Of a DNA stretch of 64,000 nt, positions 21,158 to 33,057 are shown piece after piece. This DNA is from Hyalangium gracile. Lineage in GTDB: Bacteria > Myxococcota > Myxococcia > Myxococcales > Myxococcaceae. The notes under the pieces are model-generated. The model was not told where the DNA came from and ran no database searches. It was given only the letters and a program-made list of their open reading frames with translations. The position numbers were made by a program, and so were the translations under genes. How positions within the stretch are numbered: the first letter of the stretch is position 1; each line of letters starts with the position of its first letter. The stretch is taken from the NCBI RefSeq assembly GCF_020103725.1, contig NZ_JAHXBG010000005.1:491362-555361 (forward strand), read 5' to 3'.

Positions 21158-22297
21158 TCACGGGCAGGCGGAGACGCCGCCCGCGTCGTTGCCCACCACC
21201 CGGCCGCACGCGGCCTTGACGGTGGCCTCGTCCTTCAGCTCTCGCGCCAGCCGCGCGGTGCGGAGCTGGAGGTCCGCGCTCCTGGCGTTGTCCGGCTCCG
21301 AGGCGAGGTTGCTGAGGATCTTCAGCGCGTCCGCCTTGCGCCCGAAGGTGACGAGCAGCTCCGACAGCTCGAGCAGCTCGCGCACGTCCGAGCCCGACAC
21401 ACTCTCGAAGGCCTTGCCCAGCTCCTCCTCGGCGGCCTTGCGGTCCTGCTGGGCCAGGTGAAGCTGGGCAATGGCCACGTGGACGATGGCGCGGTCCTTC
21501 ACCTTCAGTGACTCCTGGAAGGCGGCCAGCGCATCCGCCCGCTTCCCCTGGCTGGCGTAGATCCGCCCGACGAGCTCCCAGAGGGACGGATCCTTGGGCG
21601 ACTTGCCCGCCGCCTCGCGGTAGGAGGCCGCGGCCTCGTCCATCTTCCCGGCGCGCACCAGCTCGTCACCCAGGGCGGTGAGCACCTCGGGGGCCCGGAC
21701 GCCCTGCCCCGCGAACTTCCGCAGCAGCTCGAGCGCCTCGGCGTGCCGGTCCTGCTGCTGGAGGATCTCCGCCGCGCGGATCACGAAATCGGGCTTGAGC
21801 TTGTCCGGACTGGCCTGGGCCGCGAGCGTGAAGTGGCGGAGGGCCTCGTCCTTCTCGCCGCGCTTCAGGTGGATCTCCCCGAGCTGCTCCAGGGCGTTGA
21901 AGTCATTGGGGTAAAGGCCGATGGCCTTGCGCAGGGAGGACAGCGCCTCCTCCGTCTTTCCCGTCTGCGCCTGGATGAAGCCGACGCGGCTCCACGTCGT
22001 GGAGCGCTTGGGCTCGAGCACCAGCGCCGTCTGGAACTCGGCGAGGGCCTCGTTGAGCTTGCCCATGGAGAGGTAGACCTCGCCCACGGCGGCGGGCAGG
22101 CGCGGATCGTTCGGGAGGATCTGCTTCATCTCGCTGAACGAGGCGAGCGCCGCCTCGAAGTCCCCGTGGAGGTACTCGGTGGTGCCCTTGATGTAGAGCC
22201 CCTCGGCGCGATCCTTGGGATCGATCTTGGGCGTGTCGTCACAGGCAGCGGCGACGAGCAGGGCAAGCAGCGAGAGGGCGCGCAGGCGCGAGGGCAT
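21158..22297 (-). CDS. TPR-repeat lipoprotein
   Basis: 379 residues from ATG 22297. The signal peptide MPSRLRALSLLALLVAAAC ends in a lipobox with Cys19, followed by DD; in E. coli an Asp at +2 signals inner-membrane retention, but the rule is uncertain in myxobacteria. The rest is about nine tetratricopeptide repeats (for example AALASFSEMKQILPNDPRLP and EALAEFQTALVLEPKRSTTW). Such proteins scaffold envelope complexes. It lies 17 bases after the TolB-like barrel gene and is probably the last gene of the eno-surE-M23 run. Confidence 0.88.
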   Translation of the reverse strand: MPSRLRALSLLALLVAAACDDTPKIDPKDRAEGLYIKGTTEYLHGDFEAALASFSEMKQILPNDPRLPAAVGEVYLSMGKLNEALAEFQTALVLEPKRSTTWSRVGFIQAQTGKTEEALSSLRKAIGLYPNDFNALEQLGEIHLKRGEKDEALRHFTLAAQASPDKLKPDFVIRAAEILQQQDRHAEALELLRKFAGQGVRAPEVLTALGDELVRAGKMDEAAASYREAAGKSPKDPSLWELVGRIYASQGKRADALAAFQESLKVKDRAIVHVAIAQLHLAQQDRKAAEEELGKAFESVSGSDVRELLELSELLVTFGRKADALKILSNLASEPDNARSADLQLRTARLARELKDEATVKAACGRVVGNDAGGVSACP

Positions 22298-22314
22298 GAA
22301 GGGGGCTCCGGACT

Positions 22315-23532
<1,218 letters not shown>

Positions 23533-23553
23533 CCCCCTCCCCGCCTGCCTGCC

Positions 23554-24522
23554 TCACGAGGCTGGGAGGGGCCCCAGGTAGTCGGCCGGGTCCACGGGCT
23601 TGCCGTCCACGCGGACCTCGAAGTGCAGGTGGGGCCCCGAGGTGCGCCCGGACTCTCCCACCGTGGCGATGACCTGGGAGCGACGCACCGTCTGCCCCGT
23701 CTTCACGCGCAGATCCCGGTTGTGGGCGTACAGGGTGATGAGCCCATTCGTGTGCTGGACGATGACGATGAGCCCGTAGCCGCGCTGCTCGCCCGCGTAG
23801 AGGACGGTGCCCTCCTGGGCCGTCTTGACCGGAGTCCCCGCGGGTGCCGCCAGGTCGATGCCGTCATGAGGCTCCCGGCCCTTCTTGCCGAAGCGGCCGT
23901 ACAGCACGCCTCGAAGCGGCCAGTCGAGCATCCCCTTGGTCGCCGGCTCGGGACGTGAGGCGGCCTTCCCGGGGCGCGAGCTCGTGGGACGGCTCGACAC
24001 GCGAGGTCGCGGAGGCATCTCCACCCGGCCCGCCACGGCAGGAGCCCCCGCGCCTCCCGTCGCCGGCCGGCTGGCCTCACCGCTGGTGGAAGGAGCCGCC
24101 GCCACGTCCCACTCCAGATGCGGCTCGGAAGGTTCCAGCTCGGGCTCCACGGTGGGGATGAGCAACTCCTGGCCCACGGAGAGGCTGCGCGGGTCCTTGA
24201 TGCCATTGGCCGCCTGCAGCTCCTCCACGGTGATGCCGTACTTGCGAGCGATGCGGAACACCGTCTCGCCGGGAGCCACCTTGTGTCGGACCGAGACGAG
24301 CTCCGGCTCGGGGTGCCCAGCCCTCAGCGAGATGGGCAGCGCCGCGGCGCCCCCGGAAGCAGCAGGAGCCGAAGGCTTGGACGCCGAGACCTCCGAGGGC
24401 GAGGGAGGCGCCTCCCGCCCTTCTGGACGGGAGGCAGCCCTGGAGCTGGCGCACCCGGTGGCGCCGAGAACGAGGAGGAGCGCCAGGACCGCTCGACTGA
24501 CGCGCCGCCCCGCCAACCTCAC
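23554..24522 (-). CDS. LysM-M23 peptidase lipoprotein (NlpD-like)
   Basis: 322 residues. The GTG at 24522 overlaps the surE stop (GTGA). The lipobox ends at Cys24 (LGATGC). A LysM domain spans about 79-123 (HKVAPGETVFRIARKYGI), for peptidoglycan binding. After a Pro/Ser/Arg spacer, an M23/LytM domain retains all four zinc-site residues: His219 and Asp223 in PHDGIDLAAP, and His298/His300 in PHLHFEV. Unlike E. coli NlpD it should therefore be a working endopeptidase. The surE-nlpD pairing is an old proteobacterial arrangement; pcm and rpoS are absent here. Confidence 0.92.
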   Translation of the reverse strand: MRLAGRRVSRAVLALLLVLGATGCASSRAASRPEGREAPPSPSEVSASKPSAPAASGGAAALPISLRAGHPEPELVSVRHKVAPGETVFRIARKYGITVEELQAANGIKDPRSLSVGQELLIPTVEPELEPSEPHLEWDVAAAPSTSGEASRPATGGAGAPAVAGRVEMPPRPRVSSRPTSSRPGKAASRPEPATKGMLDWPLRGVLYGRFGKKGREPHDGIDLAAPAGTPVKTAQEGTVLYAGEQRGYGLIVIVQHTNGLITLYAHNRDLRVKTGQTVRRSQVIATVGESGRTSGPHLHFEVRVDGKPVDPADYLGPLPAS

Positions 24523-25307
24523 CCACCCGACTCGACGCGCCGGAAGCCCTCGAGCGTCCAGCTCGCCACATCGGCCATCCGGCCAGAGTCCGTCAGATCG
24601 AAGTGCAGCGGCGTCACCGACACGCGCTTGTCGAGGTGGACGGCGTTGCAGTCGCTGCCAGGGATGTCCTCGTGCTCGTACTCGCTGCCCCCGATCCAGT
24701 AGTACTTCCGGCCACGGGGGTCGACGTTCTCCACCACGGAGTACCCGTACGAGTGCCGCCCCAGCCGGGTGACGACGTAGCCATCCGGCTCCACGCCGCC
24801 GGGGATGTTCACGTTGAGGAGCATCCTCGGAGGCAGGGGCCGGGCGAGCGCGGCGGCCACGAGCGAGCGGGCGAACCGCGCCGCCGGCTTGAAGTCGAAC
24901 GGCGCGGAGGACGCGAGGCTGAAGGCGATGGCGGGCACCCCGAGCAGGGCTCCCTCCATGGCCGCGGCCACCGTCCCCGAGTAGGTGACGTCATCCGCCA
25001 GGTTCGCGCCGTGGTTGATCCCAGAGACCATGATCTGGGGGCGATCATCCTTGAGGAGGTGGTTGATCGCCAGATAAGCGCTGTCGGTGGGGGTACCATC
25101 CACCGCGAACCAGCGCTCGCGGATCTCCTTGATGCGCAGGGGGCGGTGCAGGGAGATGGCGTGCGAGGCCGCGCTCTGCTCGCGGTCCGGAGCCACCACC
25201 CACACCTCCCCCAGCGGGCTGACGGCTTCCACGAGGGCCTGGAGGCCCTCGGAGAAGTACCCGTCATCATTGGAGACCAGGATGCGAGGACGTCGTGTCG
25301 AAGTCAC
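24519..25307 (-). CDS. surE: 5'/3'-nucleotidase SurE
   Basis: 262 residues, normal for SurE. The enzyme removes phosphate from nucleoside monophosphates using a divalent metal. Metal ligands are visible: Asp14/Asp15 in ILVSNDDGYFSEG, the Ser in EQSAASHAISL, and Asn in VSGINHGANLADDVTYSGTV. It starts at GTG 25307 just after the eno stop, with GAGG ahead. It is cotranscribed with eno upstream and the M23 lipoprotein downstream by position. Confidence 0.96.
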   Translation of the reverse strand: MTSTRRPRILVSNDDGYFSEGLQALVEAVSPLGEVWVVAPDREQSAASHAISLHRPLRIKEIRERWFAVDGTPTDSAYLAINHLLKDDRPQIMVSGINHGANLADDVTYSGTVAAAMEGALLGVPAIAFSLASSAPFDFKPAARFARSLVAAALARPLPPRMLLNVNIPGGVEPDGYVVTRLGRHSYGYSVVENVDPRGRKYYWIGGSEYEHEDIPGSDCNAVHLDKRVSVTPLHFDLTDSGRMADVASWTLEGFRRVESGG

Positions 25308-25313
25308 CGCGCC

Positions 25314-27874
<2,561 letters not shown>

Positions 27875-27899
27875 GCGGGCGGCCCACCAGAAAGCACGA

Positions 27900-27944
27900 A
27901 GCCCGCGAGAGGCAGTCCCCAGGGGGACACGCCTTCCGCGGGCT
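27900..27944 (-). terminator. Long perfect-arm hairpin, candidate terminator for the 58-residue gene
   Basis: The outer arms AGCCCGCG (27900-27907) and CGCGGGCT (27937-27944) pair fully. Inside them AGGC/GCCT and GTCCCC/GGGGAC also pair, giving one long stem with two-base bulges. Read on the minus strand it follows the small gene and is trailed by GTGCTTTCT, a weak U-tract. It lies between convergent genes, so it may act in both directions. Confidence 0.6.
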
Positions 27945-27976
27945 CATGGCCACGCCGAGACCGGTGAGACTCGGCC

Positions 27977-28153
27977 TCAGAGGTCGATGACAACGACGCC
28001 GCGCTGCGGCTTCTCGTCGTCGTCCGTCTCCGTGCTGCGACGGTGGGGACGATCCGGAGGGACCGGCAGCGGCAGCTCCACCGCGGGGCGCTCGCGATCC
28101 TCGCGACTGCGCTCGCGGCGCTTGATCTCTTCGATGATGAAGGCGTCCAGCAT
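27977..28153 (-). CDS. Small conserved hypothetical protein (58 aa)
   Basis: ATG 28153 gives MLDAFIIEEIKRRERSRED followed by a Pro-rich middle and an acidic C-terminus ending RGVVVIDL. The first 20 residues form a charged amphipathic helix and the rest is likely disordered. I have the impression that this short protein recurs in myxobacteria, but I cannot check it. It is too short for a known domain. A good candidate terminator follows it and a 377-base gene-free region precedes it. Function unknown. Confidence 0.65.
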   Translation of the reverse strand: MLDAFIIEEIKRRERSREDRERPAVELPLPVPPDRPHRRSTETDDDEKPQRGVVVIDL

Positions 28154-28530
28154 GGGTTCGCTCTCCCTCAGCCTACATACCCCGGTGTACGCCCGCCACC
28201 CCAACCCCGTTACAGGCCTTGTCCCCTTTAGATGCAAGTTAAGGTCCCCCGTTCCGCTGGGAGTACAGCCCTTGCTGACTGGCCCGCTGCTCGTTCACCG
28301 CCCGACATCGAAGCCACACCCCTGTGTGCCAGGAATGTCATGGTTGGCATCCGACCCACCGCCACTGGGTACGTTGATTCTAATGCAGTCGTGGCGGCCC
28401 GCAAGCCGTCCAACCTGCACCCATGGGCATGGCCATCCCGCCGCGCAACCCCGCTAGAACAGGGGCCGAGCGTCCGCCTGCCCCAGGTGAGTCCAGGCTC
28501 CGGCGCGGATGACGCAGTGAGCCATGGGGA
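28154..28530. other. 377-bp gap without a convincing gene
   Basis: Both flanking genes are on the minus strand, so this holds the promoter of the 58-residue gene and the 3' end region of the SRPBCC gene. Short open frames in both directions lack motifs and ribosome sites. I see no clear promoter hexamers, no RNA fold and no repeat here. It is slightly less GC-rich than the coding sequence around it. Confidence 0.5.
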
Positions 28531-28956
28531 TCAGGTCGTCTCCGCCCGCTTCTTGAAGGCCTCGAGCATCTTGGGGAGGTTGCCCTCCACGAGGGTGTTG
28601 ACGATCGTCTTGGGGACCAGGGCTCCGAGCGCCATCTCGACGGTGTAGGTGGCCTTGGTCTTCCCCTCGCCGGCGGGCTCGAGCACCCAGCTGCCCTTGT
28701 TGTCCTTCATGAACTCGCCCTCCACGAAGGTCCAGGACACGCGGTGGGGCCGCTCCTCCTTGGAGCGGATGGTGTACTTGACGGTCTTGATGACGTCGAC
28801 CTTGTAGTGGACGTTGACCTCGTTGCCCTGTCGGTTGGAGGTGCGGATCTCCTTCACCTCGGAGAGGAACTCCGCGTACTTCTCGTACTGGATGATGGTG
28901 TCGAACACCTTCTCCACGGGGGCGTTGATGACGATCGAGCGGGTAGCGCCAGGCAT
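28531..28956 (-). CDS. SRPBCC (START/COQ10-like) family protein
   Basis: 141 residues. The sequence follows the COQ10/polyketide-cyclase pattern: SIVINAPVEKVFDTIIQYEKYAEFL at the start, a central beta sheet (NVHYKVDVIKTVKYTIRS, HRVSWTFVEGEF), and the long C-terminal helix (TIVNTLVEGNLPKMLEAFKKRA). Members hold a hydrophobic ligand in a helix-grip fold. Related bacterial proteins are often called ribosome-association toxin RatA or cyclase/dehydrase, but no toxin context exists here. It sits 39 bases after glpX on the same strand and may be cotranscribed. Confidence 0.85.
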   Translation of the reverse strand: MPGATRSIVINAPVEKVFDTIIQYEKYAEFLSEVKEIRTSNRQGNEVNVHYKVDVIKTVKYTIRSKEERPHRVSWTFVEGEFMKDNKGSWVLEPAGEGKTKATYTVEMALGALVPKTIVNTLVEGNLPKMLEAFKKRAETT

Positions 28957-28995
28957 GGTGTGACTCTCCGAAGCGAGTAGCAGGCAGTCGAGCCG

Positions 28996-29961
28996 TTAGA
29001 GAATGTACCCCGGCTTCTTGTCGAACTTGTGGACGGATTGCACGAAGCGGACGGTGCCCGTCTTGCTGCGCATGACGACCGAGTGCGTCTCGCAGCCGCC
29101 GCCGAAGAAGCGCACACCCCTGAGGAAGTCGCCGGAGGTGACGCCGGTGGCGGCGAACATCACCTCGCCCCGGGCCAGCTCCTCGGCCGTGTAGATCTTG
29201 CTGATGTCGGTGATGCCCATCTTCCTGGCGCGATCGATCTCGCCCTGGTTGCGCGGCACCAGCCGGCCCTGCATGTCGCCGCCCACGCAGCGCACGGCCG
29301 CCGCGGAGATGACGCCCTCGGGCGCGCCGCCGATGCCCATGAGCACGTCCACGCCCGTCTCCTCGAAGCAGGTGGAGATGGCGCCGGCCACGTCCCCGTC
29401 CTCGATGAGGCGGATGCGCGCGCCCGCGGCCCGCACCTCCTTGATGAGGTCCACGTGCCGCTCGCGGTCGAGGATGACGACGGTCAGGTCCTCCACGTAG
29501 ACCTTCTGCTTCTCCGCGATGGCGCGCAGGTTCTCCGTGGGGGTGCGCCGCAGATCGATGGCGCCCCGGGCGCGGGGGCCCACCGCCAGCTTCTCCATAT
29601 AGGTGTCCGGGGCGTTGAGCAGGCAGCCCTTGCCGGCCATGGCGACGACGGAGATGGCGCCGGGGCGGCCATAGGCGGCCAGGTTGGTGCCCTCCAGGGG
29701 ATCCAGGGCGATGTCCACCTCGGGGACGCCCTCGGAGCGGCGGCCCACCTTCTCGCCGATGTAGAGCATGGGGGCCTCGTCACGCTCGCCCTCGCCGATG
29801 ACGACGGTGCCGTCGATGTAGAGCGCGTCGAAGGCGCGGCGCATGGCGTCCACGGCGGCCTGATCCGACTCGTTCTTGGTGCCGCGGCCCATCAGACGGG
29901 CGGAGGCGATGGCCGCCATCTCGGTGACGCGCACGGCCTCCATTGCCAGGTTGCGATCCAT
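28996..29961 (-). CDS. glpX: Class II fructose-1,6-bisphosphatase
   Basis: 321 residues, standard for GlpX. It hydrolyses fructose 1,6-bisphosphate to fructose 6-phosphate, the committed step of gluconeogenesis, using Mg/Mn. Signatures: GTVVIGEGERDEAPMLYIGE, VDIALDPLEGTNLAA (metal-binding Asp/Glu), AGARIRLIEDGDVAGAI and MGIGGAPEGVISAAAV. The ATG start has AAGGAGT ahead of it. It lies between the thioesterase and SRPBCC genes on the same strand with gaps of 31 and 39 bases, consistent with one transcript. Confidence 0.96.
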   Translation of the reverse strand: MDRNLAMEAVRVTEMAAIASARLMGRGTKNESDQAAVDAMRRAFDALYIDGTVVIGEGERDEAPMLYIGEKVGRRSEGVPEVDIALDPLEGTNLAAYGRPGAISVVAMAGKGCLLNAPDTYMEKLAVGPRARGAIDLRRTPTENLRAIAEKQKVYVEDLTVVILDRERHVDLIKEVRAAGARIRLIEDGDVAGAISTCFEETGVDVLMGIGGAPEGVISAAAVRCVGGDMQGRLVPRNQGEIDRARKMGITDISKIYTAEELARGEVMFAATGVTSGDFLRGVRFFGGGCETHSVVMRSKTGTVRFVQSVHKFDKKPGYIL

Positions 29962-29992
29962 GTGGGGACTCCTTGGGAAGCAGGTGGAACCT

Positions 29993-30394
29993 TCAGGGGG
30001 ACTGCTCGAGCATGCGGACGAACGCGTCCGGGAAACGCTTGGGCTTGCCGTCCCGCCCCACGCAGGCGTGGAGCGTACGGCCGGTGCACAGCACGGTGGT
30101 GGGCTCCGACTCGCGCACCACCTCGTAGGTGAAGAGGATGGAGACGCGGCGAAGTTCGCTCACCGTGGGGCGGATGAGGAGCACGTCGTCGTAGTGCGCG
30201 GGGGACTTGTACTGGCAGGAGGCCTCGACGATGGGGAGCATGTAGCCCTCGCGCTCCATGTCGCGGTAGCTGCCGCCGCGGAGGCGGAAGTACTCCATGC
30301 GGGAGAACTCGAAATAGCGGAAGTAGTTGGCGTGATAGACGACGCCCATCTGGTCGGTGTCGCCGTAGATGACTCGGAGCCGCGCTTCCACCAT
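29993..30394 (-). CDS. YbgC/4-hydroxybenzoyl-CoA thioesterase family protein
   Basis: 133 residues from ATG 30394. Hot-dog fold acyl-CoA thioesterase with the family catalytic segment RVIYGDTDQMGVVYHANYFRY (Asp followed by the VYH..Y motif) and the later ILFTYEVVRES strand. YbgC-type enzymes hydrolyse short-chain or aromatic acyl-CoAs and in proteobacteria often sit by tol-pal genes; here the neighbours are glpX and a divergent phosphatase. Substrate not determinable. Confidence 0.9.
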   Translation of the reverse strand: MVEARLRVIYGDTDQMGVVYHANYFRYFEFSRMEYFRLRGGSYRDMEREGYMLPIVEASCQYKSPAHYDDVLLIRPTVSELRRVSILFTYEVVRESEPTTVLCTGRTLHACVGRDGKPKRFPDAFVRMLEQSP

Positions 30395-30491
30395 GCGGGC
30401 GCGGACCGTAACAGGGCGGCGGGGGGTGTCCAAGACGCTGAGGTGTCCAGTTGGTTGCTTCTGACCATCTGGCGGCGAAGATGCCCCTTCT

Positions 30492-32120
30492 ATGGTGCGC
30501 CCTCTCGCCCTGGCCCTGGTCCTTGCCGCCCTCCCCGCGCTCGCGAAGCCGCCGCGGCTCACCCTGTTCATCACCGTGGACGCGCTGGGGTCGGACCTGC
30601 TGCTGCGTACCCGCCCGAAGTTCAAGAGCGGGATGCGTCAACTGCTCGACGGAGGAGCCTTCTTCCCCAACGGCCGCTACGACTACGCCAAGCCGCGCAC
30701 GGCGCCGGGGCACACCACCCTCATCACGGGCGCGGACCCCTGGCGGCACGGCATCGTCGACAACCGGGTCGTGGACCGGAGCACGGGGGCCCCCGCGAGC
30801 GTCTTCAAGGACGAGGCGCACCCGGTGCTGGAGGTGCCCCTGTCCGTGGCCACGGGAGGGGACACCAGCCCGCTCAACCTGATGGCGGAGACGCTGGGGG
30901 ACCGGCTGCGGATGACCTCGCGAGCGCGGGGCAAGGTGGTGGCGCTTTCAGGCAAGGGGCGGTCGGCCATCGCGCTCGGGGGCCGGCTGGGGCAGGCGTA
31001 CTGGTTCAACGAGACGGTGGGGAAGTACGTGACCGGCACCTGGTACACGAAGGAGTTCCCCACGTGGCTGAAGGACTTCAACGCGCGCGGGCTGGCGGAC
31101 AAGTACTTCTCGCAGCAATGGACGCTGCTGCTGCCCAGGACCGAGTACCTGGGCGAGGACGATCGCTCGTACGAGGAAGAAGGGCCCGGGCTGGGCCGGG
31201 TCTTCCCCCACCCGCTCAACGGTGGGCTGCAGGCGCCTGGGCCTCGCTCGTACTCGGCGCTGGCGGCCTCGGCGTTCTCGAATGACCTGCTCGTGCAGGT
31301 GGCGAAGGCGGCGCTGGAGGGAGAGGCCCTGGGCAAGGACGAGGTGCCGGACATCCTCGCGGTGAGCTTCAGCGGCACGGACCTCGTCTTCCACGCCTAT
31401 GGCCCCTACTCCTGGGAGATGCAGGACACGCTGTATCGGCTGGACCGGGCGGTGGGCGAGCTCGTCACCGCCGCGGAGCGGGCCGCGGGAGGCCGTGCCA
31501 ACCTGCTCATCGTGCTGACGGCGGACCATGGAGGCGCGGCGGTGCCCGAGCACTGGGCCTCCGAGGGTGTCCCCGCCCGGCGGTTGAACCCGAAGGAGCT
31601 GGCGCAGGGGCTCACGCAGGAGCTGCGGACCCGCTTTCCGCAGACGGACATCACGGCCATCCAGGAGGAGTCGGACCTCTACCTGATCGGGAAGGCCCTG
31701 GACGATCCCAAGCTGGATGGAGCGGCGGTGCGACGGGCCGCGGCGGCCTGGCTCGCGAAGCAGCCCGGCATCGCGACGGCGGTGGCGAGGGATGACCTCC
31801 ACACCGCGCCGGACGTGGCGGGGCTCCTGGCGCCGGTGCGCCGGGGCTACTACCCGGGGCGCAGCGGGGACGTGCTCATCGTGCCGCAGCCGTTCCAGGT
31901 GATCAGCAGCATGCCGGCCGGCACCAACCATGGGACGCCGTACAGCTACGATCAGCAGATCCCGATCGTCTTCGCGGGCAAGGGAGTGAAGCCCGGGACG
32001 TACCTGCACGCCATCAACGCCATGGACGTGGCGCCCACGCTCGCTGCGATGATGGAGATGGGAGCCCCTGCCTCGGCGGAAGGCCAGCCTCGGACCGAGT
32101 TCTTCAGCAACGGCCGTTAA
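30492..32120 (+). CDS. PafA-like alkaline phosphatase (secreted)
   Basis: 542 residues with a signal peptide (RPLALALVLAALPALA before KPPRL). It belongs to the alkaline-phosphatase/phosphodiesterase superfamily: metal ligand Asp in LFITVDALGSD, Thr nucleophile in RTAPGHTTLITGADP, a Lys-x-Arg pair in LSGKGRSAIALGG as in PafA (phosphate-irrepressible phosphatase), metal ligands in SFSGTDLVFHAYGP, ADHGG, and GTNHGTPYSYDQQIPIVF. It should be a periplasmic or secreted phosphomonoesterase. Monocistronic, with a hairpin right after the stop. Confidence 0.9.
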   Translation: MVRPLALALVLAALPALAKPPRLTLFITVDALGSDLLLRTRPKFKSGMRQLLDGGAFFPNGRYDYAKPRTAPGHTTLITGADPWRHGIVDNRVVDRSTGAPASVFKDEAHPVLEVPLSVATGGDTSPLNLMAETLGDRLRMTSRARGKVVALSGKGRSAIALGGRLGQAYWFNETVGKYVTGTWYTKEFPTWLKDFNARGLADKYFSQQWTLLLPRTEYLGEDDRSYEEEGPGLGRVFPHPLNGGLQAPGPRSYSALAASAFSNDLLVQVAKAALEGEALGKDEVPDILAVSFSGTDLVFHAYGPYSWEMQDTLYRLDRAVGELVTAAERAAGGRANLLIVLTADHGGAAVPEHWASEGVPARRLNPKELAQGLTQELRTRFPQTDITAIQEESDLYLIGKALDDPKLDGAAVRRAAAAWLAKQPGIATAVARDDLHTAPDVAGLLAPVRRGYYPGRSGDVLIVPQPFQVISSMPAGTNHGTPYSYDQQIPIVFAGKGVKPGTYLHAINAMDVAPTLAAMMEMGAPASAEGQPRTEFFSNGR

Positions 32121-32123
32121 CAC

Positions 32124-32144
32124 CCCGGGACATCATCCCGGGGC
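32124..32144. terminator. Hairpin between convergent phosphatase and nadC genes
   Basis: CCCCGGGA and TCCCGGGG pair perfectly around a CATCA loop, 3 bases after the TAA of the phosphatase gene and 21 bases before the nadC stop. No T-tract follows. Position and stem strength suggest a bidirectional terminator. Confidence 0.55.
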
Positions 32145-32164
32145 GCAGGGGGCTGCCCCGACGC

Positions 32165-33046
32165 TCAGCCCCGGCGCTTGCGGCTGGCCTTGGCGCCCTT
32201 GGAGCTTCGAGTCGTGGCGATCTCCAGCGACAGGTCCATGGCCCGCGCCGAGTGCGTCAGCGAGCCCATGGAGACGAAGTCCACGCCCAGCTTGGCCAGG
32301 CGCGGGAGCCGCTCCAGGGCGACGCCGCCAGAGACCTCGAGCGGCACGCGGCCAGCGGTGATCTCCACCGCCTTGCGGATCTGCTCGTCATCCATGTTGT
32401 CGAGCATCACCACGTCCGCGCCGCCCTCGATGGCCTCGACGAGCTGCTCGAGGTTGGTGACCTCGATCTCGATCTTCACCAGTCGCGGGGCATTCGCCTG
32501 GGCGCGGCGCAGGGCCTCCCGGATGGAGCCGCCGACCGCCGCGATGTGGTTGTCCTTGATGAGGATCCCATCGAAGAGGCCAAAGCGGTGGTTGGAGGCG
32601 CCACCGAGCCGGACGGCCTCCTTGGACAGGCCACGCATGCCTGGAGCTGTCTTGCGCGTGTCGAGCACCTGGAGCTTGGAGCCACGCACGGCCGTCCGGG
32701 CCTGCTGGGAGAGCGTGGCGATCCCGGACATGCGCTGCACGATGTTGAGCGCGGTGCGCTCTGCGGCGAGCAGCGAGCGCAGCCGGCCGGAGACCTTGGC
32801 CGCCACGGCCTTGGGCTTGAGCTCCGTGCCATCACGCTGGAGGTGCTCGACCTTCACCTCGGGGTCCACGTAGTGGAACACCCGGGTGAACGCCTCGAGC
32901 CCCGCGAGGACCAGCTGCTCCTTGGCCACCAGCTCTCCGGAGCCCAGCGCGTCGGGAGGCACCAGGGCGTTGGAGGTCACATCCCCCGCAGCCCCAAGGT
33001 CTTCGTCCATCGCGAGCTCGATGAGGCGGTCGAGGTAGTCCTTCAA
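32165..33046 (-). CDS. nadC: Nicotinate-nucleotide pyrophosphorylase (carboxylating)
   Basis: 293 residues. It makes nicotinate mononucleotide and CO2 from quinolinate and PRPP in de novo NAD synthesis. Type II PRTase motifs: AERTALNIVQRMSGIAT, LDTRKTAPGMRGLSKEAVRLGGASNHR, ILIKDNHI, IEIEVTNLEQL, ADVVMLDNMDDE, LEVSGGV and VDFVSMGSLTHSA. A short basic tail (SSKGAKASRKRRG) extends beyond the usual end. It lies 11 bases after valS on the same strand. Confidence 0.96.
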   Translation of the reverse strand: MKDYLDRLIELAMDEDLGAAGDVTSNALVPPDALGSGELVAKEQLVLAGLEAFTRVFHYVDPEVKVEHLQRDGTELKPKAVAAKVSGRLRSLLAAERTALNIVQRMSGIATLSQQARTAVRGSKLQVLDTRKTAPGMRGLSKEAVRLGGASNHRFGLFDGILIKDNHIAAVGGSIREALRRAQANAPRLVKIEIEVTNLEQLVEAIEGGADVVMLDNMDDEQIRKAVEITAGRVPLEVSGGVALERLPRLAKLGVDFVSMGSLTHSARAMDLSLEIATTRSSKGAKASRKRRG

Positions 33047-33057
33047 GTCCTGTCTCC

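Noticed and set aside
28228..28648. Open frames in the gap before the 58-residue gene
   Set aside because: No ribosome site, no motif and overlapping frames in both directions.
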